A stretch of DNA of 64,000 nt, taken from assembly GCA_028698995.1 (NCBI GenBank), contig JAQVVM010000008.1, positions 23,384-87,383 of the forward strand, given 5' to 3'. Shown piece after piece: positions 18,328-26,945 of the stretch. The position numbers and the translations under genes are program-made. The notes beneath the pieces are model-generated. The model saw nothing but the letters and a program-made list of their open reading frames with translations. It ran no database searches and was not told where the DNA came from. Origin of the DNA: Bacteroidales bacterium (lineage in GTDB: Bacteria; Bacteroidota; Bacteroidia; Bacteroidales; PXBB01). Each line of letters begins with the position of its first letter. Within the stretch, counting starts at the first letter, position 1.

Positions 18328-21300
18328 TTACAATTCTATAAAAGGAAGAATAATTTCTACTTTGGTACCACAGGCTTTGTCATTTTTATCCTTTATATCT
18401 GTGAAAATGAGTCTGGATGTTCCTTCCTCTAATTTATCAAAAAGATTTAGCCTGTCTGTTGTGATATTGATGCCTCTTGAACGATGTAACATACCGCTTT
18501 CCTTTTTTATCTGAAAAGCTTTTTCACGTCCTATGCCATCATCCTCAATGATGCACACCAAATTGCAAGAATTATAATTCTTTATTTGGATGATGATTTT
18601 CCCTTTATCGTCTTTTTGCAAAATTCCATGTAGAAGGGCATTCTCAACAAATGGTTGTAAAATCATAGGCGGAATACCAGCAAAGTCACTGTCAATACTT
18701 TCGTCAATATTAATTGAATAGTCAAATTTATTATCAAATCTTATTTTTTCAAGTTCTAAGTAATGGGTAATAACTTTTACTTCATCGATAACAGGAATAA
18801 AAGTATCACTTGTACTGTTCAATATCAGACGCATAAGTTGGGAGAGTTTACCCATGTAAAGAATGGCTTTATCAGTATTGTTTTTAAGGATGAAATTTTG
18901 TATGGCATTGAGGGTGTTGAAAATAAAATGAGGGTTCATTTGTGCACTCAGAGCCTTTTGTCGTAGTTGAAAAACCTGTTTTTCGTAGGCCAACATTTTT
19001 TTGTCGAGTCTGTGCTTATTTCTTATTTTCTGATACCTGTCAACAGCAATACTTACAGCAATTGATATAAAAAGAATAGTTAATAGAGAAAAAAACCACC
19101 ATGTTTTGTACCAGGCTTGCTTGATAATGAGTAAAATGGCCACTTCCTTTTCCGACCACCCACCTGTATTATTAGTAGCTCTTACTCTGAAAATATAATT
19201 ACCTGGAGGCACATTGGTGTATTCGGCAATTCGAGAATTGGCATCTCCATAAATCCAATCCTTGTTAAATCCTTCTAATTTATAAGCATATTTGTTTTTC
19301 TTGCTTTGAGATAATTCCAATGAAGCAAACTCAAAACTGAAAAAGTTCTCATGATGTTTAAGGATGATTGTGTCATTGTTTTTATACTGACGGGCCATGG
19401 TGTTTTCAAAAATTTTGAAACTTGTAATAACAACGTTTGGGTTTTGAGTTTTTATTGTAAATAATTCAGGAAGAAAAATGTTAAAGCCGTTCATACCTCC
19501 GAAAGCAATTTCTCCGTTAAGTGTTTTGCAAGCTGCACCAAGGTTAAATTCGCTGCTTTGGATACCGTCACTTATATCATAATTGATAAATGTTTCTGTA
19601 ACTGTATTAAAATAAGACAGGCCATTATTTGTGCTGATCCACAAATCTCCTTGGTTATCTTCTAAAATGTTGTAAATAATATTGTTGGCCAATCCATCAT
19701 CTGTAGTGTAAGCTTTAAATGAGTTGTTTCTTATATCAAATTTGTTTAAGCCTCCTCCCATGGTAGCTATCCAGTAAAAGCCCTTGCTGTCCTGCATTAC
19801 AGAAAAAATTCGGTTATTGGTTAAGCCGTTTTTATTTTGTTCATTAGAGAAGAACCTTTGGAAAATGTTGTTGTCGATATCATAAATCGCAAGGCCGTCG
19901 TAAGTCGAAATCCATAACCAATTGTGACTGTCAAAATATAGATTGAGAATGTAATTGTTTGGTATGGAGTTTTTATTCTCTGGAGAATGATAGTAGTTGG
20001 TTATTTTCTTTTCTCTGCGGTTGAAATGACTAAGTCCAGAAAAAGTACCTATCCAGAGGTTTTTATGATGATCTTCTATAATGCTCCAAATCTGATTGTT
20101 GGCTAAGCTATTTGGGTTATTTGGCTCATGCTTATAGTGGACAAATTGTCCAGTTTCTTTATTATAGCAGCTTAAACCATTGTTTAAGGTACCTATCCAA
20201 TATAAGCCCTCACTGTCTTCAAAAATAGTACGTGTTTGATTGCTGTTGATGGTATTTGGATTGGAAGGTTCGTTTTTCATAAATCTGAATTCATCATTGC
20301 GCCTGTCGTAGATGCTTATGCCATCTTCGGTTGCAATCCAGAGGCTGCTGTCGTTGTCTTCAAAAATATCCCATACGATATTGTTGCTTAATGTGTTTTG
20401 TTTTTCCGGAATTTGATAAATATGATTAAAATTATTTTTGTTAAGCTCCAAACGGTTTAAGCCTTTCCATGCAGCCACCCAAATATTACCGAAACAATCT
20501 TCGGTGATGGCATGGATGAAGTTATTTGATAGGGAACTTATTCTACCCTGAATATTTGTTATTTGTGAAAAGGTTTGGCTTTCATATTGATAAAAATTTA
20601 TACCGCCACCATAGGTGCCAATCCAAATATTACCCGCCTTGTCGGTATAAACAGCTGTAACGATGTCATTATTCAGTGAAGTTGGTATGTCGGGATTGTG
20701 TCTGAAAAATGTAATTTTATTTTGCTCCCTGCCAATAATTGAAATCCCTTTGCCTGTACCAAGCCATATCTGACCATTCAAATCTTTGGCTATAGAAAAA
20801 ATACTATCAGAAAGAATGAGAGGGTTGATGTCATGCTTACTAAAAGAAGAAATTTGCCCGGAAACAAGATCTAATATGCTTAACCCATTGTTCGTCCCTA
20901 TCCATAAAAATGCTGCAGAATCTAAAAAAAGGCAATTTATGGCGTTGCAACACAAGCTGTTATCTTGCTCTTTAAGTTCATAGAAGGAAGTAAAGTGATT
21001 GGTTCTTTTATCAAAAATACTAAGTCCATTGTTAGTGCCAATGTATAAAATGCCATCTTTATTTCCTGTTATAAAATTTATGGTATCGCTACATATACTG
21101 AACATGTCCTCAGGCTTATGATTAAATATTTCAATACTGTAGTTGTATCTGTTCATTCTGTTTAGACCGTTTTCGGTGCCTATCCACAATAATCCATCTT
21201 CATCTTCATATAAACACTTAATTGTCTCGTTGCTCAAAGAAAAGCCGATGTTTGATTTATTTGGACGAAAAAAAGTGAAATTATAACCGTCGAATTTATT

Positions 21301-21501
21301 AAGGCCGTCCCATGTACCTATCCATAAAAATCCGTCGCTGTCCTGAAGTATTGTAAAAACGGTGTTCTGTGATAAACCCTTTTCCACTTTTATCCATTCA
21401 GTAGTATAGTTCTGAATACCAATATTTTGAATACTTTGTGCTTCAACACAAATTAAAATGGGAAGAAATAATACTATTAAAATTAATTTAAGTCTCGTCA
21501 T
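18328..21501 (-). CDS. Two-component-propeller sensor histidine kinase (LytS/YehU type)
   Basis: A 1057-residue sensor. A signal peptide (1-21) is followed by about 14 propeller repeats (each near D-x-x-G-x-L-W-I-G-T-x-x-G-L-x) up to about residue 690, a Y_Y_Y beta domain (G-N-Y-I-F-R-V-R-A-T-N), and a membrane helix near 790-812 (W-W-F-F-S-L-L). The kinase is of LytS type: H858 in M-N-P-H-F-I-F-N-T-L-N, then P-P-M-I-L-Q-P-F-V-E-N-A-L-L-H-G of the ATP-binding domain. The propellers sit in the periplasm and in related hybrid sensors detect polysaccharide breakdown products. Unlike those hybrids, no DNA-binding domain is fused; the LytTR regulator is encoded next to it. Confidence 0.93.
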   Translation of the reverse strand: MTRLKLILIVLFLPILICVEAQSIQNIGIQNYTTEWIKVEKGLSQNTVFTILQDSDGFLWIGTWDGLNKFDGYNFTFFRPNKSNIGFSLSNETIKCLYEDEDGLLWIGTENGLNRMNRYNYSIEIFNHKPEDMFSICSDTINFITGNKDGILYIGTNNGLSIFDKRTNHFTSFYELKEQDNSLCCNAINCLFLDSAAFLWIGTNNGLSILDLVSGQISSFSKHDINPLILSDSIFSIAKDLNGQIWLGTGKGISIIGREQNKITFFRHNPDIPTSLNNDIVTAVYTDKAGNIWIGTYGGGINFYQYESQTFSQITNIQGRISSLSNNFIHAITEDCFGNIWVAAWKGLNRLELNKNNFNHIYQIPEKQNTLSNNIVWDIFEDNDSSLWIATEDGISIYDRRNDEFRFMKNEPSNPNTINSNQTRTIFEDSEGLYWIGTLNNGLSCYNKETGQFVHYKHEPNNPNSLANNQIWSIIEDHHKNLWIGTFSGLSHFNRREKKITNYYHSPENKNSIPNNYILNLYFDSHNWLWISTYDGLAIYDIDNNIFQRFFSNEQNKNGLTNNRIFSVMQDSKGFYWIATMGGGLNKFDIRNNSFKAYTTDDGLANNIIYNILEDNQGDLWISTNNGLSYFNTVTETFINYDISDGIQSSEFNLGAACKTLNGEIAFGGMNGFNIFLPELFTIKTQNPNVVITSFKIFENTMARQYKNNDTIILKHHENFFSFEFASLELSQSKKNKYAYKLEGFNKDWIYGDANSRIAEYTNVPPGNYIFRVRATNNTGGWSEKEVAILLIIKQAWYKTWWFFSLLTILFISIAVSIAVDRYQKIRNKHRLDKKMLAYEKQVFQLRQKALSAQMNPHFIFNTLNAIQNFILKNNTDKAILYMGKLSQLMRLILNSTSDTFIPVIDEVKVITHYLELEKIRFDNKFDYSINIDESIDSDFAGIPPMILQPFVENALLHGILQKDDKGKIIIQIKNYNSCNLVCIIEDDGIGREKAFQIKKESGMLHRSRGINITTDRLNLFDKLEEGTSRLIFTDIKDKNDKACGTKVEIILPFIEL

Positions 21502-21573
21502 GAAAAACTGATAAACAATTTGTATAACAGGTTATTAGTTGTTAACCAATTTAACAAATATCAAAAAAATAAA

Positions 21574-21897
21574 TTATCGGGTGCTTCTCCCTGCAGGATC
21601 AGCTTTTTTTCTTTTTGGTTTAAACCATCTCTTGAGGAAAAACCAAGATTCCTCTTCGCCTGTACGTACACTTTCGGAAGTTCTTGCATTTTGCCTCATG
21701 CGTCTGCGTGTTTCTTTCGATTGCATCTCCATATGCCTTTTAACAGCTTCTTCATATTGTTTCTGATCTTCTTCTTCTCTCTCAATACGGGTTCTCTCGA
21801 TTTCCCGTTCTCTGGCACTCATTCTGTTGTGCCGGTTACAAGAAAAACTAAGCATTACAATTAAAACCAATATGAAATAACAAAATCTTTTTTGCAT
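21574..21897 (-). CDS. Small charged lipoprotein, unknown function
   Basis: A 107-residue protein with a lipoprotein signal peptide: hydrophobic residues 8-18 and lipobox L-S-F-S-C with C20 as the lipidation site. The mature part is very rich in Arg, Glu and Lys and is predicted to be one long helix or coiled coil (about residues 25-75). No domain is recognised. It lies 72 bases upstream of the sensor kinase on the same strand. Confidence 0.6.
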   Translation of the reverse strand: MQKRFCYFILVLIVMLSFSCNRHNRMSAREREIERTRIEREEEDQKQYEEAVKRHMEMQSKETRRRMRQNARTSESVRTGEEESWFFLKRWFKPKRKKADPAGRSTR

Positions 21898-21972
21898 AAT
21901 AATTTCTTTAAAAAACTGTTAGTGAAAAAAAAGCATAATTAATAAAAATTTATAAATTTACAAAAAAAAATC

Positions 21973-22434
21973 ATGCTTCATTTTATTAAACGGTTTAAAC
22001 TTCTTAGTATTATAAGGTACCGCTATGCTTTATTGATATTTATATTTGTTGGTTTTTTACACTTGAATTGTAATAAAAATGATGACCCTATTCCTTATGT
22101 TTATGTCAATTTTTATGTCAATCTGAATTTACCACAATACGTCGAATTAACTTCTGTGGGAGGATGGCTCTATGTTACAGGAGGTTTTAGGGGTATTGTT
22201 ATTTACCGTAAGTCTGTTGAAGAGTTTATGGCTTTTGAGAGAGCCTGTCCTTATAAACCTTCTCTGGAATCTGAGCGTATTGAAGTTGAGTCAAGCGGAA
22301 TTACTGCTGTCGATTCTTCATGCGGGTCACGCTTTTTGCTTATTGATGGCTCGGTTGTAAACGGACCTGCGACAATTTCACTAAAAAGTTATAGAACCTA
22401 TTTGAGTGGAAGTACTTTACAGGTTACCAATTAA
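21973..22434 (+). CDS. Lipoprotein with a degenerate Rieske-like domain
   Basis: A 153-residue exported protein with a long N-terminal hydrophobic segment (about 19-31) and a possible lipidation Cys at 33. The region from about residue 65 follows the order of a Rieske domain: G-I-V-I-Y-R, then A-C-P-Y (C92, Y94 where C-x-H is expected), D-S-S-C-G-S-R-F (C117, no histidine where C-x-x-H is expected), then D-G-S-V-V-N-G-P-A and L-K-S-Y. Both histidine ligands are missing, so it probably cannot hold a Rieske [2Fe-2S] cluster; the two cysteines might form a disulfide. The fold assignment is by motif order only. Confidence 0.6.
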   Translation: MLHFIKRFKLLSIIRYRYALLIFIFVGFLHLNCNKNDDPIPYVYVNFYVNLNLPQYVELTSVGGWLYVTGGFRGIVIYRKSVEEFMAFERACPYKPSLESERIEVESSGITAVDSSCGSRFLLIDGSVVNGPATISLKSYRTYLSGSTLQVTN

Positions 22435-22435
22435 T

Positions 22436-24154
22436 TTACAAAGCAATTATTCTCTTTAGGAATGTTTTAAAGTTACCTGATTGTATTGATATGAAGTAAA
22501 TACCACTATCAATTCCACTTCTATAAACAATAATTTTGTCGCCGTTGACAGAAAAGTCCGGATGTAAAGTTCTTCCCGTAATATCAGTCAGATTAACCGA
22601 AGTGTTTTCTGTGATTATGGGAGATTGAATTGTAAAACTTTCTTCAAAAGGCATCGGATATAATTGAATATTATAATCTGTTGATAAAGATATACCTGCA
22701 TCTTCTGAAATAGTAATATTGATTTGAGATGTATTCGTACAACCATTGCTGTCAATGACTGTAACGCTAATTGTGTGTGTGCCAATTGAATTTTCTATTG
22801 CTTTGAAGATTAGGGTTTGGGTGATATCGCCTGTATTCCAGTAATAGTTTGAAAAACCGGTTCCCGCATCAAGAACAAAGTAAGCATCGGTTGGTACGAC
22901 TGTATCGTTACCTAAAAAGACATAGGGAATAGGGTATAGGTTTATCATTAATGTGTCGCTTGCATTACAGTTATTGGAATCTGCGACCCAAACAAAATAA
23001 TTACCGGAAGTATAAACAGTTAGAAACTGAGATAATGAAAGACCGTTGTTCCATTCATAGGTTGAAAAATTATTGCCTGCATTAAGGGTGAGGCTGTTTC
23101 CACAAGCACTTATATCATTACCGAGGTTTAGCTGAGGTTTATCAAACAAGTTAACAAGAATAGTATCTGTTGAAATACATTCGTTTGTGTCTTTAACTAC
23201 AACATAGTACACCCCGCTTTGATGAACCTCTAATGCGGGAAGAGTTGAAAGACCGTTGTTCCAGTTATAGTACAGATATCCATACCCGGGTTCAAGCATC
23301 AGACTATTATTACATACATTTGTATCATTTCCCAGCTCAATTTGAGGAGCATCCATAAAATCAACGTTTATGGTGTCCTTATTTCTGCAACCGTGAGAAT
23401 CAATTACTTCCACATAGTACAAGCCGGGCGTGGTTACTGTTAAGTGGGGTGCATAAGACATGCCGTTATTCCAGTTATAAATCGTATATAATGAATCGGC
23501 TTCAAGAATCAGGCTCTGCCCCTGACAAATAATTGTGTCATTTCCAAATGAAATGGAAGGCAAGGGATTTACAGTAATATCAATCGGAGCAGCGCTAACC
23601 TGACAATTGGTGAGAAAATTTGTAACAGTTACACTGTAAGATCCGGATTCAGTAACTGTAATACTTTGGGTCGTGTCGCCGGTTGACCAGAAGTAACCCT
23701 GATTATAATTCGCTGTTAAGGTTATTGACTCACCATCGCAAGTTACTGTTGAAGGATAAGGTATAACTGTTGCAGTTATAGCACTGTTTGTAATAATTAT
23801 TGGTGGGTCTGGGCTTACAGAACCGATAACTGCTGGGTTACTGGATACGACCCTAATGCGGTAGTTAATACCAAAAGGAGTATTTGTTGGAATAACCCCA
23901 ACAATAGTCCCTGAATTTACGGGCATAGATCCTATGTTAACCGGATTATTGAAAGAGCCATAAGCATTGGATAGCTGAGCTGTAAAAGTACATCCCATTG
24001 GAAAAGTACCATCGGTTTCATATTCAATTATGACATTCCCTCCGGCACATCCCGAAGTCTGAGTTGGGGCGAGTGTGGTTATAGTTTGACTTATAAGCTG
24101 ACAAGAAAACACGAATGAAAAAAGTATCCCTATGAATGCTATTTTTAATTTCAT
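22436..24154 (-). CDS. T9SS-exported adhesin-like protein with repeated Ig-like domains
   Basis: A 572-residue secreted protein. A signal peptide (1-22) is followed by about five beta-sandwich repeats of roughly 75 residues, each starting near L-G-N-D-T-x-x-C and containing Y-N-W-N-N-G-L, with closing V-x-D-S-N-x-C. The paired cysteines in each repeat suggest disulfides. The last 75 residues (L-Y-P-M-P-F-E-E-S-F ... I-D-S-G-I-Y-F-I-S-I) form a type A T9SS sorting domain. Surface adhesion or cell-wall display is likely; no enzymatic motif is seen. It converges with the Rieske-like gene, one base apart. Confidence 0.8.
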   Translation of the reverse strand: MKLKIAFIGILFSFVFSCQLISQTITTLAPTQTSGCAGGNVIIEYETDGTFPMGCTFTAQLSNAYGSFNNPVNIGSMPVNSGTIVGVIPTNTPFGINYRIRVVSSNPAVIGSVSPDPPIIITNSAITATVIPYPSTVTCDGESITLTANYNQGYFWSTGDTTQSITVTESGSYSVTVTNFLTNCQVSAAPIDITVNPLPSISFGNDTIICQGQSLILEADSLYTIYNWNNGMSYAPHLTVTTPGLYYVEVIDSHGCRNKDTINVDFMDAPQIELGNDTNVCNNSLMLEPGYGYLYYNWNNGLSTLPALEVHQSGVYYVVVKDTNECISTDTILVNLFDKPQLNLGNDISACGNSLTLNAGNNFSTYEWNNGLSLSQFLTVYTSGNYFVWVADSNNCNASDTLMINLYPIPYVFLGNDTVVPTDAYFVLDAGTGFSNYYWNTGDITQTLIFKAIENSIGTHTISVTVIDSNGCTNTSQINITISEDAGISLSTDYNIQLYPMPFEESFTIQSPIITENTSVNLTDITGRTLHPDFSVNGDKIIVYRSGIDSGIYFISIQSGNFKTFLKRIIAL

Positions 24155-24171
24155 CTATTGAAAATTTGTAG

Positions 24172-24179
24172 CAAATATA
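24172..24179 (-). promoter_or_regulatory. Bacteroidetes-type -7 element (TATATTTG) of the adhesin-like gene
   Basis: TATATTTG on the minus strand fits TAnnTTTG and lies 17 bases upstream of the ATG. No clear -33 TTG is visible at the expected distance, so this is a partial match. Confidence 0.35.
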
Positions 24180-24202
24180 AAATAAGTTTTGATTATAAAA
24201 TG

Positions 24203-25117
24203 TTATTCTGTAAAAAACTCAGCGAAAACATCTTCTGTAAAGGTTCTGTAGCTATATCTGTTCATTATTTTGCCATTTTCAACCAAAAGAATGGCCGGTA
24301 ATTTTCCTTTAGCAATATGCATTAGTTCATCAAATGAAATGATGGCGTGTGGAAAAACAGTAGAATTGCTTTTTTGCCAAAACTGTGGTAGATTTTCGGG
24401 TTCGCCGAAAAAATAATACAAGATGTTGTCTTTAATACCGGTTCTTTTGCTTATAATAGAGATTTTCTTGGCAGCTAAAAGGCAGTATTTACATTTCATA
24501 CTATAAAAAGCAATGAGTTTTTTCCCTTGTTTATAGGGAAGGGTGTTATTGTCTAGTTCCAGATATTGTTCTTTCTCAGTAATTTCAGTTGTATTAAAGA
24601 TTTTATAGTATATAAAATCAGGTGAGGAAATTATTAGTGGAAGTGACACCGTAAGTATTATTGTTGAAATAAAAATAATTCTTCTGTATTTAAATCCCCA
24701 TGTTTTGTTCTGACGAATAACAAAAAGAAGAATAATGAGGATGATATTCTTAAATATTGATTCAACTGCATTCAGGGGTAGTATATTTCCAAAACAATTG
24801 CAATTTTCGTCAGGAGCTTTGAATATGGCATAAATGAGAAAAAATGTAAAAAAGGTTATCAGAAAAAATGTAAACATTAAAATTTTTTCAAAATATAAAT
24901 TTAATATCAGCATTACTCCAATAAATAATTCTCCGGAGATTATCAGCCGTGCAATCAATGAAGAAAAATCAAACCCAAAGAAATTCTGACTGAAAATATA
25001 AACTTCAAAATGATCTATCCCCCATATTTTTGATATGGCCGAGAAAATAAATATAAGACCAACTAATATTCTAATTAGCGAAATAACTTGGGTTTTAATT
25101 GAGCGGGAATTCAGCAT
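24203..25117 (-). CDS. MauE/DoxX-like membrane protein with C-terminal thioredoxin-like domain
   Basis: A 304-residue protein of the BT_3928-like type. Four membrane helices (about residues 8-30, 52-75, 80-100 and 120-136) match the MauE/DoxX family, with the motif C106-N-C108-F-G after helix three. A further helix (about 146-164) leads to a periplasmic thioredoxin-like part with C209-K-Y-C212 and a late cis-Pro region (K-L-P-A-I-L-L-V). The combination suggests passage of reducing equivalents across the membrane to a periplasmic thiol exchanger. It ends the run that begins with rsmE (9 bases upstream). Confidence 0.78.
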   Translation of the reverse strand: MLNSRSIKTQVISLIRILVGLIFIFSAISKIWGIDHFEVYIFSQNFFGFDFSSLIARLIISGELFIGVMLILNLYFEKILMFTFFLITFFTFFLIYAIFKAPDENCNCFGNILPLNAVESIFKNIILIILLFVIRQNKTWGFKYRRIIFISTIILTVSLPLIISSPDFIYYKIFNTTEITEKEQYLELDNNTLPYKQGKKLIAFYSMKCKYCLLAAKKISIISKRTGIKDNILYYFFGEPENLPQFWQKSNSTVFPHAIISFDELMHIAKGKLPAILLVENGKIMNRYSYRTFTEDVFAEFFTE

Positions 25118-25126
25118 GTGTTGAAA

Positions 25127-25852
25127 TTATTTTAAAAGAGAAGCATTACAACTGTTAATAATAGCACAGGCATAGAGTGCAGCAGTTTCAGTCCTTAATC
25201 TGTTCATGCCCAGATTAACAATTTCAAAATCATTTTTAATTGCAATTTCAATTTCATCCTTCGAGAAATCACCTTCAGGACCAATCAAAACAATGGCATC
25301 TTTACCTTCTGTACATCTTTTGCTCAAGTGAATGCTTTTATCATCCTGAAAAGCCAAGAATTTTTGAGTATTTTTGAAAGAAGATATATCATTCAAGAAT
25401 GAAGTCATTTTCTGTAAATTATTGATTTGAGGAAGATGTGTGTTGTATGATTGTTTCATAGCGCTTACAGCAATTTTCAAGAACCTGTCGGGCTTAAAAT
25501 TTGTTCTTTCACTATGCTGACAAATAAGGGGTGTAAAGCTGTAAATGCCAAGTTCTACAGCTTTTTCAATAAAAAACTCCATGCGTGACAAGTTTTTTGT
25601 AATAGCTGCTGCAATATGTATCCTAAAGCTTCTTGCGTTGAAATTTTGTTTTTTATCAGTAATTTCAAGTAAACAAATTGTTTTATTAACCTCAATGATT
25701 CGGCAAGTAAAAAGGGAGCCTTCTCCATCAGTAAGGTTGATTGTGTCATTCACCGACATTCTTAAAGTTTTGAGACAGTGTCTGCTCTCATCTTCATTTA
25801 AAGAAATAATGTTATTTTCTTCAGGAATAGGATTTTGGTAAAATAGATGCAT
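25127..25852 (-). CDS. rsmE: 16S rRNA (uracil(1498)-N(3))-methyltransferase RsmE
   Basis: A 241-residue SPOUT methyltransferase of normal length. An N-terminal PUA-like part (H-C-L-K-T-L-R-M, about 25-32) leads to the knotted C-terminal domain with the SAM-binding loops V-L-I-G-P-E-G-D-F-S and L-G-M-N-R-L-R-T-E-T-A. RsmE methylates N3 of U1498 in 16S rRNA. A TATTTTTG sequence (25866-25873) upstream resembles the -7 promoter box and would give a very short leader. Confidence 0.95.
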   Translation of the reverse strand: MHLFYQNPIPEENNIISLNEDESRHCLKTLRMSVNDTINLTDGEGSLFTCRIIEVNKTICLLEITDKKQNFNARSFRIHIAAAITKNLSRMEFFIEKAVELGIYSFTPLICQHSERTNFKPDRFLKIAVSAMKQSYNTHLPQINNLQKMTSFLNDISSFKNTQKFLAFQDDKSIHLSKRCTEGKDAIVLIGPEGDFSKDEIEIAIKNDFEIVNLGMNRLRTETAALYACAIINSCNASLLK

Positions 25853-25878
25853 AAAATATTTTTTGCAAAAATAAAAAA

Positions 25879-25905
25879 ATTACCCCACATTGCTGCGGGG
25901 TAATT
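25879..25905 (-). terminator. Intrinsic terminator after the 241-residue lipoprotein gene
   Basis: On the minus strand, AATTACCCCGCA pairs with TGTGGGGTAATT across a 4-base loop (one G-T pair), followed directly by a run of T. This is a canonical Rho-independent terminator for the gene at 25947, just upstream of rsmE. Confidence 0.85.
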
Positions 25906-25946
25906 AAACAACTAAACTAAAGCAACTTGTTGTGCAAGCTGTATTT

Positions 25947-26672
25947 TTATGGCAAAGAGTTCAGGTATTGAATCTCCTGCGATGTAAGCGTTTGGGCATA
26001 ATCGGTAATGTTCCAGATTATGGTTTGTAAAGAATATTCTTCACCAAAAGGATATTGTTTTGGATTCATAATTGTGACCATCTGATTAAGTTCAGGATTA
26101 TTGGTAACAGGTCCGATATAATATACGGAATTGTAATTGCTTGGTGCCAAATTATGGTTCAGACAATATGCGCGAAGGTGAGCAAAAGCTGTATCTAATG
26201 CAGGTAGAAATATGTTAACTGGTTGAAGAATAAGGCCTCTCTGATACATGCCATTTGTAGAGTCGGTATCCAATGTGTCACAAAAAATGAGGCCCCCGGG
26301 CAGTGTAAGAGTCGCATTCGTACCAAGTGTGTTGAAAAATGTAATATATAAATCAACATATGTTCCGGTTCCATAACTGATCCATGATTTTGGAACTAGG
26401 CCAGTAGGGAAAGGACCTTGATACGTGTCTTTGTCAATATAATTTGCTTTATTAGGGGTGCCACCTCTGATTTCACCGATAATCTCAACATAACTCGGTA
26501 ATTCGTATTGTATGCCTGATGGATAACCGGGAGTGTTACCTAATCCTGCATTGTAATTTATTGTGGGATTTGGCTTTGGCTTTGGAGCCGGAGTTTGGTC
26601 TGTGTCTTTTTTACAAGAAAAAAGAAAAACAACAAGCATTAAGCAAGCACTAAGAATAATAGTTTTTTTCAT
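25947..26672 (-). CDS. Lipoprotein, unknown function
   Basis: A 241-residue lipoprotein from the ATG at 26672; an in-frame ATG eight codons earlier is less likely because the signal peptide (M-K-K-T-I-I-L) begins at the later one. Lipobox L-F-S-C with C20, then a Lys/Pro linker (about 24-38) and a globular part of about 190 residues. The C-terminal S-L-Q-T-I-I-W-N-I-T-D faintly recalls the Q-x-x-I-W motif of thioester adhesin domains, but the partner Cys is not convincing. Stand-alone gene with its own terminator. Function not recognised. Confidence 0.7.
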   Translation of the reverse strand: MKKTIILSACLMLVVFLFSCKKDTDQTPAPKPKPNPTINYNAGLGNTPGYPSGIQYELPSYVEIIGEIRGGTPNKANYIDKDTYQGPFPTGLVPKSWISYGTGTYVDLYITFFNTLGTNATLTLPGGLIFCDTLDTDSTNGMYQRGLILQPVNIFLPALDTAFAHLRAYCLNHNLAPSNYNSVYYIGPVTNNPELNQMVTIMNPKQYPFGEEYSLQTIIWNITDYAQTLTSQEIQYLNSLP

Positions 26673-26854
26673 AAGATTTAAATTAAATAAATACAAGAAT
26701 TTTAGTATAAAAAATTTCCTTTAAAAGACGATGTTTAAAAAAATAGTTGCTAATTTAAAAACATTTAAAATTAATATATAATTAACAAAAAAGCAAGTTT
26801 TTTTTAATTTAATTTTAATCATAAAAAGTCATTTTCCTAATATTTAATCTTTAT

Positions 26855-26862
26855 TAACTTTG
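26855..26862 (+). promoter_or_regulatory. Bacteroidetes-type -7 element (TAACTTTG) of pfkA
   Basis: TAACTTTG matches TAnnTTTG and lies 83 bases upstream of the pfkA ATG in a gene-free stretch. The -33 region is AT-rich without a clean TTG. Confidence 0.4.
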
Positions 26863-26945
26863 TAGCCATAATAAACAAAAAATCATTCTTAAGAAATCCT
26901 TGAGATATGAGTTTACTCATTTTTTTCTTTAAAAAATTATAACAA

